Shown: in pieces, positions 1-9,713 of the stretch
How positions within the stretch are numbered: the first letter of the stretch is position 1
How the letters are laid out: every line of letters starts with the position of its first letter
Assembly: GCF_003336875.1 (NCBI RefSeq)
Contig: NZ_QGNJ01000020.1
Location: 1-64,000 of the forward strand
DNA from: Oleisolibacter albus
GTDB lineage: Bacteria; Pseudomonadota; Alphaproteobacteria; Azospirillales; Azospirillaceae
DNA: 64,000 bases
Direction of reading: 5' to 3'
The notes under the pieces: model-generated
Told to the model about the DNA's origin: nothing
Databases searched by the model: none
What the model saw: only the letters and a program-made list of their open reading frames with translations
Program-made: the position numbers and the translations under genes

Positions 1-3000
1 TGCTGACCAGCGACAGGCCGCTGATGCTGTCGCCATTGACCAGCCCGCTGGCGCTGTAGCCGCTGAGGCTGGCGCTGGCGCCGTAGGTCTTGCTGGCATT
101 GCCCACGCTGATGGTCAGCGCCGCCGGATTGACCGTCAGCGTGCCGTCGACATAGGTGATGCTGTAGTTCGACAGGCCCGAGCCTGTGGCCGCGCTGCCG
201 ACGATGCTGTAGCTGCCGACGCCGGCCGCCGTGCCCGACCCGCTGCTGCTGAGGCTGATGGACGTGACCGTATCGCCATTGACCAGACCGCTGGCGCTGT
301 AGCCGCTGAGGCTGGCGCTGGCGCCGTAGGTCTTCGTGGCATTGCCCACGCTGATGGTCAGCGCCGCCGGATTGACCGTCAGCGTGCCGTCGACATAGGT
401 GATGCTGTAGTTCGACAGGCCCGAGCCCGTGGCATCCGACGCGATGATCGTATAGCTGCCGACACCGGCCGCTGTCCCCGTGCCGCCGCTGGCTAGCAGG
501 GTCAGCCCGGTGATGCTGTCACCGCTGACCAGACCGCTGGCGGTGTAGCCGGTCACGCTGATGCTGCTGCCGTAGGTCTTGGTGGCGCCGCTGGCCGTGA
601 TGGTCAGCGGGGCGGGCGTGATCGTCAGCGTGCCGCCATAGACGAACTGGAACAGCCCATCGGCATAGCTGGCGCCGCTGCCCCCCAACAGGGCGGTCCC
701 CACTGGCGTATTGGCACTGGCGGGTGCCCAGGTCAGCCCGACGGTGGACAGGCCGCTGGTGATGCTGTTGCCGTTCTGGTCGAAGGCGCCGGTCACGCTG
801 ACGGATCCGGCCCCCTGGCCATAGACGCCCGTCCCCGATCCGGTCAGGGTGATATAGGGCAGCGCCTTCAGTATCGGATAGGGATAGCCCTGGACCCAGT
901 CGTTAGCGCTGAAGACAGATTGGACAATCGGGCCATTGCTGAACCATTCGGCTGTGGAAAGTCCCGCGACCGTTCCCGATGTATTGCTATTGCTGACGCC
1001 CACGGTCAGGCCGGATTTGGTGACATCCCAGAAACTGTCAATGACCGTGCCGCTCCCGCTGCCGCCCCCCACCAGACCGGCCACGCCTGTGCCCGCCAGC
1101 GCGGTGATGCTGTTGGCCGCATAGGTTGCGGAAATCACCCCGGTATTATAGCCAGCCAGACCGCCAACGGAGTTGGCATTCGGTGCTGCGACGATGCTGG
1201 CCGTGCTGTAAGCCTTGACAATGGTTCCACCGCTATTGGAACCAACCAGCCCACCAACGTTCGAGGAATAGAGATCGACGACAATAGAGCCGGTGGCATA
1301 AACGTTGGAGAGCGAGCCGATATTCTGACCAATCAACGCACCGACATTGGTTGCGTTCTGTCCGGCCCGCAGGGTGACATTGGCGGCGCTGTTGAAAACG
1401 CGGCCACTGTTCATACCGAAAAGACCACCGACGGCACTATTGTTAGACCCAAGATCAAACGTACCGGACGCGAAGACATTCCCCACCGTGCCCGCATTAT
1501 TACCGGCCAGCATCCCGATATTCTGATTAGAACCAGAACTGGTTATGGAAACATTGCTGAGGGTGAGGCTGGAAACCACACCGGTGGTCCCGATATAGGA
1601 AATCAGACCCGCATTATTGTAGTCGGCATTGGCAATGGTCAGGCCGGAAATCGTGCGGCCCCAGCCATTGAGCGCCCCATTGAAGAAGGTCGGCGCACTG
1701 TTGGAGTTCGCCGTATTAAACCCGATCGGCACCCAGCCCTTGGAGGACCAAAGGCCGCCGGGCCGCGTCAGTTCGTTCATCGTGATGTCGGCGATGATCT
1801 GGTACTGCGCCGTCGTATCCAGATTGATCAGCTGCAACTGGTGGGCATTGCTGACGGTCTTGGAATATTCCATCCGCAGCATGGGCCGCGTATAGCCGTT
1901 GACCATGTACCAGGTATTGACCAGGTCCAACCCGCTATAGGTGGCCGTGGCATAGGCGGCCGTCCCGCTGACATCGGTGCCGGTGAAGCTGCCGGTACCG
2001 CCGCCGGCCCCTACCGTCTGGCCGCTGGTGCTGCTGTCCCAATAGACAGTGGCGATGGTGCCGTCATTGCTACCGGCAAAGGCGCCCACCATCCCGGCAC
2101 CCGCACCGGCGGTCACCCCGCCGCTGGCAAAGACGGTGGTGATCAGGCCGGTATTATAGCCGACCAAGCCACCGACAGCCGTGGCGCCGGCCCCCGCCGT
2201 AACGCCGGCGGTGGCATAGGCGACGCTGACGGTGCCGCTGTTGGCACCGACCAGCCCGCCCACATGTTGGGCGCCGCTGCCGGCGGTCAGCGTACCCGTG
2301 GCATAGGCGCTGAGGAGGGTGCCGGCATTGGTCGCGGCCAACAGGGCGACATTGCCGCCCCCACCCACGACCGTGCCTTCATAGATGCCGACACTGGTCA
2401 GCACGCCAGCACTGCCCACCGAGGCGAACAGGGCGACGTTGCTGATGCCGGCATTGTTGATATAGAGGTTGTTGATGGCGTGGCCCTGGCCATCCAGCGT
2501 GCCGGTGAAACTGTCAGGCGCGGCATTGCTGCCGCTGCCGCTGAACCCGATGGGCAGGAAACCCGTGGCCGTGTTCCACACGCCCGATGCGTTGCGCACC
2601 TCCCCCATATTGATGTCGCGGGACAGCGTGTAGCTGGCCGACAGGTTCAGGTTGACCAGCTGCAACTGGTGCGCATTGGAGATGCTGGTGCTGTATTCCG
2701 CGCGCAGGATGGGGCGTGTGTAGCCTTCCAGCAGGTACCAGGTGTTGCTGAAATCGAAATTGCCATAGGTGGCGCTGCTATAGGCATCGCCACTGGTGAA
2801 ACCGGTGACGCCAGTGGAACTGCCGCTGCCCACACCCAGGTTAAGACCCGTCGTTGTGCGGTCCCAATAGGCGCTGATGATGACGTTGCTGTTAAGCCCC
2901 ACCAACCCGACCACATTCTCGGAACCGGTTCCCGCCACCACACTGCCGGTGGCATAGGCATTGGCGATGGTGCCGGTATTTCTGCCGACGAGTCCGGCCA

Positions 3001-6000
3001 CATTAATGCCGGTGCGGTTGACCGACACGCCCCCCAGCGCATAGGCGTTGATGACAGTGCCCGTATTAAAGCCAACCAGCCCGGCGACATTCTGAGCATC
3101 ATTGCCGGCCCGCACCGTGGCGCTGGCATAGGAGTTGGTGACAATGCCGTTATTGCGGCCCACCAGTCCGCCCACCACCTCTGCGGCCGAACCGACGCTG
3201 ACCGTACCGGTGGCGTAAGAGGTGCTGACGGTGCCGTTGTTGAAGCCAACCAAGCCAGCGACCTGCACGGCGAATTGGCCCGCCTGCACGGTGCCGCTGG
3301 CATCGCTGGCGGTGACGCTGCCGCTGTTGGAACCGATCAACCCACCGATGTCGGAGGCATCGTCACCCAGCAGGATATTGGCCAGCGCCGTGCCGCCATA
3401 TACCTCACCGGCATTGCGACCGATCAGGCCGCCCACAGCAGAGGCGTTGGCACCCGCCAGGATGCTGCCCGTGGCGCTGCTGTTCAGAATGCGGCCGGTG
3501 CCGCTGTTCTGCCCGGCCAGCAGGCCGGCAAAGCTGAGCATATTGCCGGCGGTGATGGTGGCGGTGGCCGAACTGGCGCTGACGGTGCCCTCGTTGCTGC
3601 CGACCAGACCGCCAACGTAGCTGATGCTGCTGCCCAGGGCGGTGATAAGGCCGCTGGCCGCCACTCCGCTGACCGTACCCAGGTTGACCGCGGCCAGCAG
3701 GCCCAGATAATTCCCCCCGCCGGTGACCGACGCCCCGGTCAGGGTCAGGTTGGACACCGAACCGCTGACACCGATGGTGCTGAACAGGCCCAGGCTGCCC
3801 GACGCCGTCTGGTTGATGGTCAGGCCGCTGACACTGTAGCCCCGGCCATCCAGCGTGCCGGAAAAGGCCAGGGGGACGAAACCCGTGGCTGTGTTCCACA
3901 GGCTATTGGCACTGGCCAGCTCCGCCATAGTGATGTTCGCACCAAGGACATATGTGCCCGACGGGTTGACAGCGATGGCCTGCAACTGGTGGGCATTGAC
4001 AATGGTGGTCCAATTCTGCGCCCGCAGGAAGGGCCGCGTTGCACCCTCGATCTGATACCAGATGCTGGTGAAATCAAAATTGCTGTAGGTAGCGGAGGAA
4101 AAGGCCGCCGTGCCGCTGACCCCGGTCGCAGAGAAGCTGCCGCCAGAACTGGTGCCATAGGCATTCAACTGGCCCGTGCTGCTGGTATCCCAATAACTAT
4201 TAAGCACCGTACTGCTGGCGATGAGGCCGACCAGGCCGCCCACGGAAACGCCGGTGGCCGCCGTAACCGGGCTGCTGGACCAGACATTGGCAACCGTAGC
4301 CAAAACCGTACCACTCGTGGCGACCTGCCCGATCAGGCCGCCGACAGCGGTGGACCCGACCCCGGCCGTCACACTGCCGGTTGAATAGGCCCCGGTGACG
4401 ATGCTGCCAAAGACACGGCCGACCAGCCCACCAACATTGCTGGCGACGGAGCCTCCAATAACCCGCCCGGTGGCAAAGCTGCCCAGCACCGACGATGAGG
4501 TCAGATTGAAGGCCTCTGCCGATCCGACCAGCCCGCCGACATAGGTGGCGGAACGACCAACCGAAACGGTGCCAGAGGCAAAGCTGCCGCTGACAACGCC
4601 ACTCTGCATATGCCCGACAAGCCCGCCGATATATTGCGCAGAGGCATTAATTGCCGCCGCGTTGCCAACCGCAATATCGCCGGTCGCATAGCTGTTGAAA
4701 ACCCGGGCACTGACAACGGTGGCGGTTGTCTGGGAATTGACGCCAACCAGACCACCAACATACTGGTTGCCCGTGCCGCCAAGGGTGATATTCCCCGTCG
4801 CATAAGAGTTGGTGATAAGACCTGAACTGCTGCCGACCAGGCCGCCAATGCGGGTCGACGCATTCTGGAGCCCGATATTGACCGCCGCATGGGCGTTGGC
4901 GATCGTGCCGTTGAGATTGATCCCGACCAGCCCGCCAATATACTGCGTCAAACTGGCGGTGCTGGTGGTGGCCGTGATCGTACCGGTGGCGTAGGAATTG
5001 AGTACGGTCAGCCCCGTCGCGTCGCCCGCCACCCCGCCGATGCGCACATTCGACACGCCAAGGATGAAGTTGATATTGGCGTAACTGTCGCTGATATAGG
5101 AATTGGCCGTGGCCTGCCCGGCCAGGCCACCCATGGCTGTTATGCCCGTGCCATTTGCCGTTGTGATCGTGGCGTTGCTGTTCAGGATGGTGCCGGCATT
5201 CAGCACGCCCACCAGCCCCCCCAGGCCCGTGAGGCGGGAACCCGTGATGGTGCCAGTGACGGAGCTGTTGAAAACGGTGCCGGACATCCGCCCGGACAGG
5301 AAACCCCAGGCCGTCGTGGCCGACGTCGGCACACCGCCACTGATGGTGGCGTTGGTCAGCACCAGATTGGCCAGTGAACCGGTACTGCCGACGGTGCTGA
5401 ACAGCCCGATGTTGGACCACCCGGCCTGGCTCAGGGTCAGCCCGCTGATCGTATGGCCCAGCCCGTCCAGCGTACCGCCGAAGACAAACGACGGGGTGGC
5501 ATTGGCGCCGGTGCTGTTAAACCCGATGGGCGTCCAGGCGCCGGTCAGCGTCAGGTTACTGGCCAGGGCATAGGAACCCGTCGCACTGATGGCTGCCAAC
5601 TGCGCCGACGATGTGATCATCGTATAGGCGGTGCCGTTGATGTTCAGCCCAGTGGTCAGGTCCACCGGGGCGTTGGCGGCAAAGCGCCCGCCAGTACCAC
5701 CATTATTGGTGACAACCGACAGGCTGCTGCCGGACATGGCGGCATTGACGGTGACACCGCGATAGGCATCCAGCGTCAGGGAATTGGCCGAACTCCAGGT
5801 GATGCCGGAATTGACGAAGATATCGCCATTGCCGCTGGCATTGGTGCCGCCGCCCGCCGCCACGCCGGTGGTGTTGACGGCGGTATTGGTGGTCTGCAGC
5901 GTGACATTGCCCGAGGCCAGGGCGGCCTGGATGGCGCTGGCATAGGCGGCGTTCACCGTCAGGTCATAGGGGTCCAGCAGCCAGTTGCCGGCCTTGCCCT

Positions 6001-7144
6001 TGTCGGCCCCCACATCGACCCGGACCCCATCGAAGGCCAGATTGTGGCCCGAGGTCTCGACAAAGCCGCCATCGCCCCACAGTTTGCCGCCGCGGGCCAG
6101 CAGAGTGCCGTGCGCCGCGGTATCCCGGCTGTTGACGATGACCGTGCCGCCCTTGCCGCTGTCGGTGGCCGACGCATCGATGCGGCTGCGGGCATCCATG
6201 GTGACGGACGCGGTCTGGGCGTCGCCGACCAGCACCGTGCCACCGCCCTTGGTCCCCTTGGCGCTGAACAGCGCCCCTTCCAGGGTGATGGGGCCGCTGG
6301 CATCCAGGACCAGGGTCCCGCCCTTGTCGGTCAGGCTGTCGGCCTCAATCACGCCGGTGGCCTTGATGACGCCGGCATTGACCCGGTTCAGGGCCTGGGC
6401 CGACAGGTAGACGGACCCACCACCGGACTGGATGATGCCTCCGGCTTCGATCTCGGCCCGGACCAGGGAGGCATCCACCTTCAGCGGAGCGCCACCCTCG
6501 GGGCGCAGAACCACGGTTTCGCCCGCCGCCAGAACGACCGAGCCCAGTTCGGCCCGGACATAGCCCAGGTTGGTGATCTTCGGCGCCAGCAGGGCGATGG
6601 AGCCGTCACGCGCCGTGACACGGCCCAGATTGACGATCGATCCGTCCGACGAACCGCGCGTGAAGGAGAGGGTGCCCTTCTCGAAGTCCTCGTCGGCGAT
6701 ATCCAGGGTCGAGGCGATCAGCCCGCCCACATCCACCGTGCTGCCGCCGCCGAAGACAACCCCATTGGGATTGACCAGGATCACCGTGCCGGTGGCACGC
6801 AGGGCACCATCGATCATCGATGTCTCGCCACCGCGCACGCGGTTCAGGGTCATCGACCCGGTGCCGGGCTGATGGAAGGTGACGCTGGCCGCCGATCCGA
6901 CGTTGAACCGGTCCCAGGAGATGATGGCCTTGTCCGTCGTCTGGGTGACGGTCATGGCCGTGCCGGCCGTGGCGATGCTGGCCGTCCCCGCCTGCACCTG
7001 TCCGCCCGTGGGCAGGGCGCCGGGAGCCTGGGACGACTGGGCCCAGGCCGCACCGGTCAGGGCCTGAAGCACCGAGAGAACAGCCGTGCAGCCCAGCAGA
7101 TGGGCGCGGAAGACGGAAACCTTGCGAGGGGTCTGGCCAGCCAT
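1..7144 (-). CDS. Two-partner secretion giant adhesin (TpsA, filamentous-haemagglutinin type), 3' end outside window
   Basis: About 2,381 codons lie in the window and the frame is open to the left edge, so the C-terminus is missing. The ATG at 7144 is followed by a long signal peptide (roughly residues 1-36, ending AWAQ). A TPS/haemagglutination domain follows (about 36-150) with the signature NPNGVVFG near residue 125. A beta-helical stretch leads to three or four GLUG-type modules (about residues 535-2000). These contain repeated GGLVGxNxGT and YATGSV-like motifs, and each module opens near a W-x-PIGF or FVPLAF segment. MBG-type repeats (YGASASLSGY, GLVNGD) begin about residue 2100 and continue off the edge. 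TPS domains direct export through the partner TpsB, and the products are usually surface adhesins. The tpsB stop lies 13 bp upstream, so the two are probably one operon. Family assignment is firm; the ligand is unknown. Confidence 0.93.
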   Translation of the reverse strand, partial: MAGQTPRKVSVFRAHLLGCTAVLSVLQALTGAAWAQSSQAPGALPTGGQVQAGTASIATAGTAMTVTQTTDKAIISWDRFNVGSAASVTFHQPGTGSMTLNRVRGGETSMIDGALRATGTVILVNPNGVVFGGGSTVDVGGLIASTLDIADEDFEKGTLSFTRGSSDGSIVNLGRVTARDGSIALLAPKITNLGYVRAELGSVVLAAGETVVLRPEGGAPLKVDASLVRAEIEAGGIIQSGGGSVYLSAQALNRVNAGVIKATGVIEADSLTDKGGTLVLDASGPITLEGALFSAKGTKGGGTVLVGDAQTASVTMDARSRIDASATDSGKGGTVIVNSRDTAAHGTLLARGGKLWGDGGFVETSGHNLAFDGVRVDVGADKGKAGNWLLDPYDLTVNAAYASAIQAALASGNVTLQTTNTAVNTTGVAAGGGTNASGNGDIFVNSGITWSSANSLTLDAYRGVTVNAAMSGSSLSVVTNNGGTGGRFAANAPVDLTTGLNINGTAYTMITSSAQLAAISATGSYALASNLTLTGAWTPIGFNSTGANATPSFVFGGTLDGLGHTISGLTLSQAGWSNIGLFSTVGSTGSLANLVLTNATISGGVPTSATTAWGFLSGRMSGTVFNSSVTGTITGSRLTGLGGLVGVLNAGTILNSNATITTANGTGITAMGGLAGQATANSYISDSYANINFILGVSNVRIGGVAGDATGLTVLNSYATGTITATTSTASLTQYIGGLVGINLNGTIANAHAAVNIGLQNASTRIGGLVGSSSGLITNSYATGNITLGGTGNQYVGGLVGVNSQTTATVVSARVFNSYATGDIAVGNAAAINASAQYIGGLVGHMQSGVVSGSFASGTVSVGRSATYVGGLVGSAEAFNLTSSSVLGSFATGRVIGGSVASNVGGLVGRVFGSIVTGAYSTGSVTAGVGSTAVGGLIGQVATSGTVLATVANVWSSSPVTAATGVSVGGLVGLIASSTVLNSYWDTSSTGQLNAYGTSSGGSFSATGVSGTAAFSSATYSNFDFTSIWYQIEGATRPFLRAQNWTTIVNAHQLQAIAVNPSGTYVLGANITMAELASANSLWNTATGFVPLAFSGTLDGRGYSVSGLTINQTASGSLGLFSTIGVSGSVSNLTLTGASVTGGGNYLGLLAAVNLGTVSGVAASGLITALGSSISYVGGLVGSNEGTVSASSATATITAGNMLSFAGLLAGQNSGTGRILNSSATGSILAGANASAVGGLIGRNAGEVYGGTALANILLGDDASDIGGLIGSNSGSVTASDASGTVQAGQFAVQVAGLVGFNNGTVSTSYATGTVSVGSAAEVVGGLVGRNNGIVTNSYASATVRAGNDAQNVAGLVGFNTGTVINAYALGGVSVNRTGINVAGLVGRNTGTIANAYATGSVVAGTGSENVVGLVGLNSNVIISAYWDRTTTGLNLGVGSGSSTGVTGFTSGDAYSSATYGNFDFSNTWYLLEGYTRPILRAEYSTSISNAHQLQLVNLNLSASYTLSRDINMGEVRNASGVWNTATGFLPIGFSGSGSNAAPDSFTGTLDGQGHAINNLYINNAGISNVALFASVGSAGVLTSVGIYEGTVVGGGGNVALLAATNAGTLLSAYATGTLTAGSGAQHVGGLVGANSGTVSVAYATAGVTAGAGATAVGGLVGYNTGLITTVFASGGVTAGAGAGMVGAFAGSNDGTIATVYWDSSTSGQTVGAGGGTGSFTGTDVSGTAAYATATYSGLDLVNTWYMVNGYTRPMLRMEYSKTVSNAHQLQLINLDTTAQYQIIADITMNELTRPGGLWSSKGWVPIGFNTANSNSAPTFFNGALNGWGRTISGLTIANADYNNAGLISYIGTTGVVSSLTLSNVSITSSGSNQNIGMLAGNNAGTVGNVFASGTFDLGSNNSAVGGLFGMNSGRVFNSAANVTLRAGQNATNVGALIGQNIGSLSNVYATGSIVVDLYSSNVGGLVGSNSGGTIVKAYSTASIVAAPNANSVGGLAGYNTGVISATYAANSITALAGTGVAGLVGGGSGSGTVIDSFWDVTKSGLTVGVSNSNTSGTVAGLSTAEWFSNGPIVQSVFSANDWVQGYPYPILKALPYITLTGSGTGVYGQGAGSVSVTGAFDQNGNSITSGLSTVGLTWAPASANTPVGTALLGGSGASYADGLFQFVYGGTLTITPAPLTITASGATKTYGSSISVTGYTASGLVSGDSITGLTLLASGGTGTAAGVGSYTIIASDATGSGLSNYSITYVDGTLTVNPAALTISVGNATKTYGASASLSGYSASGLVNGDTVTSISLSSSGSGTAAGVGSYSIVGSAATGSGLSNYSITYVDGTLTVNPAALTISVGNASKTYGASASLSGYSASGLVNGDSISGLSLVS
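61..680 (-). repeat. Tandem MBG-domain repeats inside tpsA
   Basis: Copies of about 81 codons recur at 243-246 bp. The segment at about 61-190 is nearly identical to the one at about 304-433, and a more divergent copy starts near 547. Each encodes the order YVDGTLTVNPA, ALTIS, KTYG, GYxASGLV and GDS/T, typical of MBG domains. The near identity of the first two copies indicates recent duplication or gene conversion and may complicate short-read assembly. Confidence 0.9.
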
Positions 7145-7157
7145 CGTCACACCTGCC

Positions 7158-8858
7158 TTACACCGAAAGAATCAATTGCATCCAGGCGCGCAATTCAGCC
7201 CGCCGTTCATTGGCCGCCCGCAGATCCATGCCGCGCCCGGCATCCGGACCGATCCGCCTGGCAACCGTGGTATTGACCTGGATCCTGTCCAGCGGACGCC
7301 ACTGCACGCTGGCGCCCACATCCTGCTGCACATAGGAGTTGTGCGGGGATTCTAGCCCCTGCCAGCCCTCCCAGAGTTCCTTGTGCTGTTCGATCAGGCC
7401 GCCATCCCAGAAGGCGGCCAGGCGCAGATCGTCCTGCAGCTGATGCCCGACCTCGATGGTCAGCATGACGCCCTGATCACCGCTGCCTGCATTGACCGGA
7501 TAGCCCCGCGTGCCGTTCATCCCGCCCAGGGAGAACTGCTCGGAACTGTTGAGGTTCTTGCTGGAGACCTGGCCCGACAACGCAACCAGCGCATCGCCGC
7601 CCTCCCACAGGGATTGCCGCCGCGCGATCGACAAGGTCATCTTGCCGTAACGGCCATGGGTGTCGGCGGTGGCCTTGTCCAGGGCCTTGTTGCCGGCATC
7701 GCCGGACAGGTCGACAGTGCCGGCTTCGACGGCCGCGTCCAGCATGAACACGCCGCCGCCCTGCCACTGGTCCCGCAGGACATGGTGGGCGGACAGGGTC
7801 ACGGAGGCCAGACGGTTCCGGGCCGTCTGCACCCCGGCCACCTTGTCCCTGGTCCATTTATGTTCGACGCCCAGCGACAGGCTGAGCGGCTCCGCCGAGG
7901 ATTGGAGCGCCAGCCAGCGCGCCACCAGTCCGGCCGTCTGGGCCGTGCCCGAAGGTTTGCTGACATTGACATCCGCCGGGATGTCATAGGTCAGCGCCGC
8001 CCCCATCCCCTCCAGCCACAACTCGCCGTCCAGCACCGGCGCACCGGCCGAAACCTGACCATACCGGGAGGCCCGGGTGACCTGGCCGACCACGGTGGCC
8101 TGTTCGCCGAAGCCGTTGGGATTGCTCATGGTCAGCATGCCCAGGCCACGCACGCGGCCGATGTCATGGGCGGAATTGTTGTCGAGGATGACGGTGCCGG
8201 TCAGCAGCGGCGGCTCACGCAGCTTGAGGATGACATCGGTCGTCCCCTCTTCCTCACCGGCATCGAGGATGCCGACGGCCTGCATGCCAGGGATGATCCC
8301 CAGATTGGAAACGCCAGTGGCCACGGCCCCGGGGCGCAAGGGGTCGCCGGCCGGATTCTGGGCATGGATGAAATCCGCCGCCCGCGCAGGGTCCAGCCGG
8401 GTGTCGCTGCTGGGATCGATCTTCACCCGCCCCATGCGGGCTTCCAGCACCTGGATGGTGACGATCCCGCCCGCCAGGTTCTGCCGCGGCAGGACGGCAC
8501 GGGCCAGCAGGTCGCGCTTGGCGTAATAACGGCTGATCTTGGCCGCCGCCTCCTTGAGGTCACCCAGGGTGCAGTCGCGCCCCACATACTCCGCAACCTG
8601 GTCCTGCAACTCCTTTTCGGCGATCAGGGTGGACAGAATCCGGAAGCCGGCGACCCGTACCGTCTGCCCCTCTTTCAGAAAGCCGTCATCGGGCGCGGCC
8701 GGTGCCAGATCGGGCACCGACGGGGTGGGAGGAGCTGTCTTCGGGATGTTGCGCTCGACATCGCGCAGGATCTGCCCGGCATCCTGGGCCAGCGCCAGCG
8801 GGCTCACGCCCGTGCCGAGAAGGGAGGTGAGGGCGAGGAGGATCTGCTTCGTGCGCAA
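7158..8858 (-). CDS. TpsB outer-membrane transporter (ShlB/FhaC/HecB family)
   Basis: The 566-aa product has a signal peptide (residues 1-24, ending ALAQ). A proline-rich linker precedes a POTRA_2-like region (about 60-140) and a second POTRA-like segment (about 140-210). The rest is a C-terminal Omp85-type 16-strand barrel. In the barrel, the FhaC motif region reads GGMNGTRGYP (variant of the usual VRGY/F), followed later by FWDGG. TpsB proteins recognise the TPS domain of their partner in the periplasm and export it through the outer membrane. The partner tpsA starts 13 bp downstream on the same strand. Length is normal for the family. The gene is probably transcribed from the AT-rich region at 8880-8960. 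Confidence 0.95.
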   Translation of the reverse strand: MRTKQILLALTSLLGTGVSPLALAQDAGQILRDVERNIPKTAPPTPSVPDLAPAAPDDGFLKEGQTVRVAGFRILSTLIAEKELQDQVAEYVGRDCTLGDLKEAAAKISRYYAKRDLLARAVLPRQNLAGGIVTIQVLEARMGRVKIDPSSDTRLDPARAADFIHAQNPAGDPLRPGAVATGVSNLGIIPGMQAVGILDAGEEEGTTDVILKLREPPLLTGTVILDNNSAHDIGRVRGLGMLTMSNPNGFGEQATVVGQVTRASRYGQVSAGAPVLDGELWLEGMGAALTYDIPADVNVSKPSGTAQTAGLVARWLALQSSAEPLSLSLGVEHKWTRDKVAGVQTARNRLASVTLSAHHVLRDQWQGGGVFMLDAAVEAGTVDLSGDAGNKALDKATADTHGRYGKMTLSIARRQSLWEGGDALVALSGQVSSKNLNSSEQFSLGGMNGTRGYPVNAGSGDQGVMLTIEVGHQLQDDLRLAAFWDGGLIEQHKELWEGWQGLESPHNSYVQQDVGASVQWRPLDRIQVNTTVARRIGPDAGRGMDLRAANERRAELRAWMQLILSV

Positions 8859-9168
8859 CAGGGCACCTGGGCTGGCCGGGAGGGGGAAGGACAGGAATAA
8901 GGCTTATACCTTTAGCATAGGTTTTTGCATAGGCCGAGCGTCTCGACCCTCAATTAAAGATTATACGACAGAAACAGTGTGGCCGCTGGGTGAAAAGACT
9001 ATGCGTGCGCGCCAAACGCTCGCCGCCCGGGGCTGCCCCGTTCGGGCGCCACCGGCGCGGAGCGCCGTTACGAGCCTGCCCCGGCACATCGCTCGGGGCA
9101 TATCCGCGCCGCCCCTACCGCCGCCCGGATGATAGGCTCGTCATCCGCCGGTCCCGACGAGGTGAGAC
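8859..9168. other. Divergent intergenic region tpsB / DUF6491 lipoprotein
   Basis: 310 bp without a credible gene. The half nearest tpsB is AT-rich (about 8895-8985) and is the likely tpsB promoter. The half nearest 9169 is GC-rich and ends in a good ribosome-binding site (GAGGTGAG) for the lipoprotein. Confidence 0.6.
8915..8933 (-). promoter_or_regulatory. Candidate operator: direct repeat upstream of tpsB
   Basis: On the plus strand the heptamer GCATAGG occurs at 8915-8921 and again at 8927-8933, separated by five T, which gives a 12-bp period. It lies 57-75 bp upstream of the tpsB start, next to a TATA-like stretch at about 8903-8909. The spacing suits a regulator binding near the promoter; no regulator can be named. 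Confidence 0.35.
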
Positions 9169-9564
9169 ATGACGCGCCATCTGTACATCATTCTGCCGCT
9201 GCTGCTGGCCGGTTGCGCAGCCGACAGCAGCCCGGACGCCGGTCCTGCGGGCACGGCCGTCACCAGCGTCACCGCCGGTGATGCGACCAGCGGCGCCGGC
9301 ACCGCCTGCACCTGGAGCAGCGGACTCCGCAATTGGAAACGGGTGGACCGTCAGCATCTGCTGCTGCAGACCGACGATGGCTGGTACCGGGCCGAACTGG
9401 GCGGCCTGTGCGACGCCGATCTCGACGACGTCACCACCCTGGCCCTGGGCAGCACCGCCGGAACGGTCTGCCCCATGGATGCCATCTTCCTGAACGGACA
9501 GCGCTGCACCATTACCGGCCTCTTCAAGATGCAGGATCAGTTCACCGGCGCACAGCGGAGATAG
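9169..9564 (+). CDS. DUF6491-like lipoprotein
   Basis: 131 aa. The N-terminus is a lipoprotein signal (PLLLAGC, lipidated Cys at about residue 17). The mature part resembles DUF6491 proteins: a Cys, then a short segment with SGLRNWKRVD, a YRAELGGLC motif and two further Cys. The family has no established function. Ribosome-binding site GAGGTGAG lies just upstream. The gene is convergent with the TonB-dependent receptor and is followed by a strong terminator at 9577-9603. Confidence 0.75.
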   Translation: MTRHLYIILPLLLAGCAADSSPDAGPAGTAVTSVTAGDATSGAGTACTWSSGLRNWKRVDRQHLLLQTDDGWYRAELGGLCDADLDDVTTLALGSTAGTVCPMDAIFLNGQRCTITGLFKMQDQFTGAQRR

Positions 9565-9576
9565 CACCAAACAGGA

Positions 9577-9603
9577 AAAGGGCGGCCGTTGTGGCCGCCC
9601 TTT
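9577..9603 (+). terminator. Rho-independent terminator
   Basis: Perfect 11-bp stem (AAAGGGCGGCC / GGCCGCCCTTT) with a 5-nt loop, just after the DUF6491 lipoprotein. The A/T ends let it work in either direction. Confidence 0.85.
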
Positions 9604-9628
9604 CTGTAACCGCATAGTGACCTGCTCC

Positions 9629-9660
9629 GGCAGGTTCAGATGTTTTCTCCTGAACCTGCC
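9629..9660. terminator. Hairpin between convergent genes
   Basis: Perfect 11-bp stem (GGCAGGTTCAG / CTGAACCTGCC) with a 10-nt T-rich loop. It is the middle one of three hairpins between the lipoprotein and the TonB-dependent receptor. Confidence 0.6.
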
Positions 9661-9671
9661 GCCTTTCAGGA

Positions 9672-9694
9672 CGGAAGGGGAAATTCCCCTTCCG
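9672..9694 (-). terminator. Hairpin/palindrome downstream of the TonB-dependent receptor
   Basis: Near-perfect 23-nt palindrome (11-nt arms CGGAAGGGGAA around one base), 20 bp beyond the receptor stop codon. With almost no loop it may act as cruciform, terminator or protein site. Confidence 0.55.
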
Positions 9695-9713
9695 ATCAAC
9701 TTCTCGCAGGCGA

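Noticed and set aside
61-680. Regular repeats at the left edge as a CRISPR array
   Set aside because: Units are 243-246 bp, coding and in frame; they encode MBG domains.
920-4384. 1,154-codon open frame on the plus strand
   Set aside because: It is antisense to tpsA and lies within its repeats. The tpsA frame has signal peptide, TPS, GLUG and MBG domains; the plus frame has low-complexity sequence with no domain.
8990-9172. 60-codon plus frame before the DUF6491 lipoprotein
   Set aside because: Arg/Pro-rich low-complexity translation without ribosome-binding site; typical GC-rich noise.
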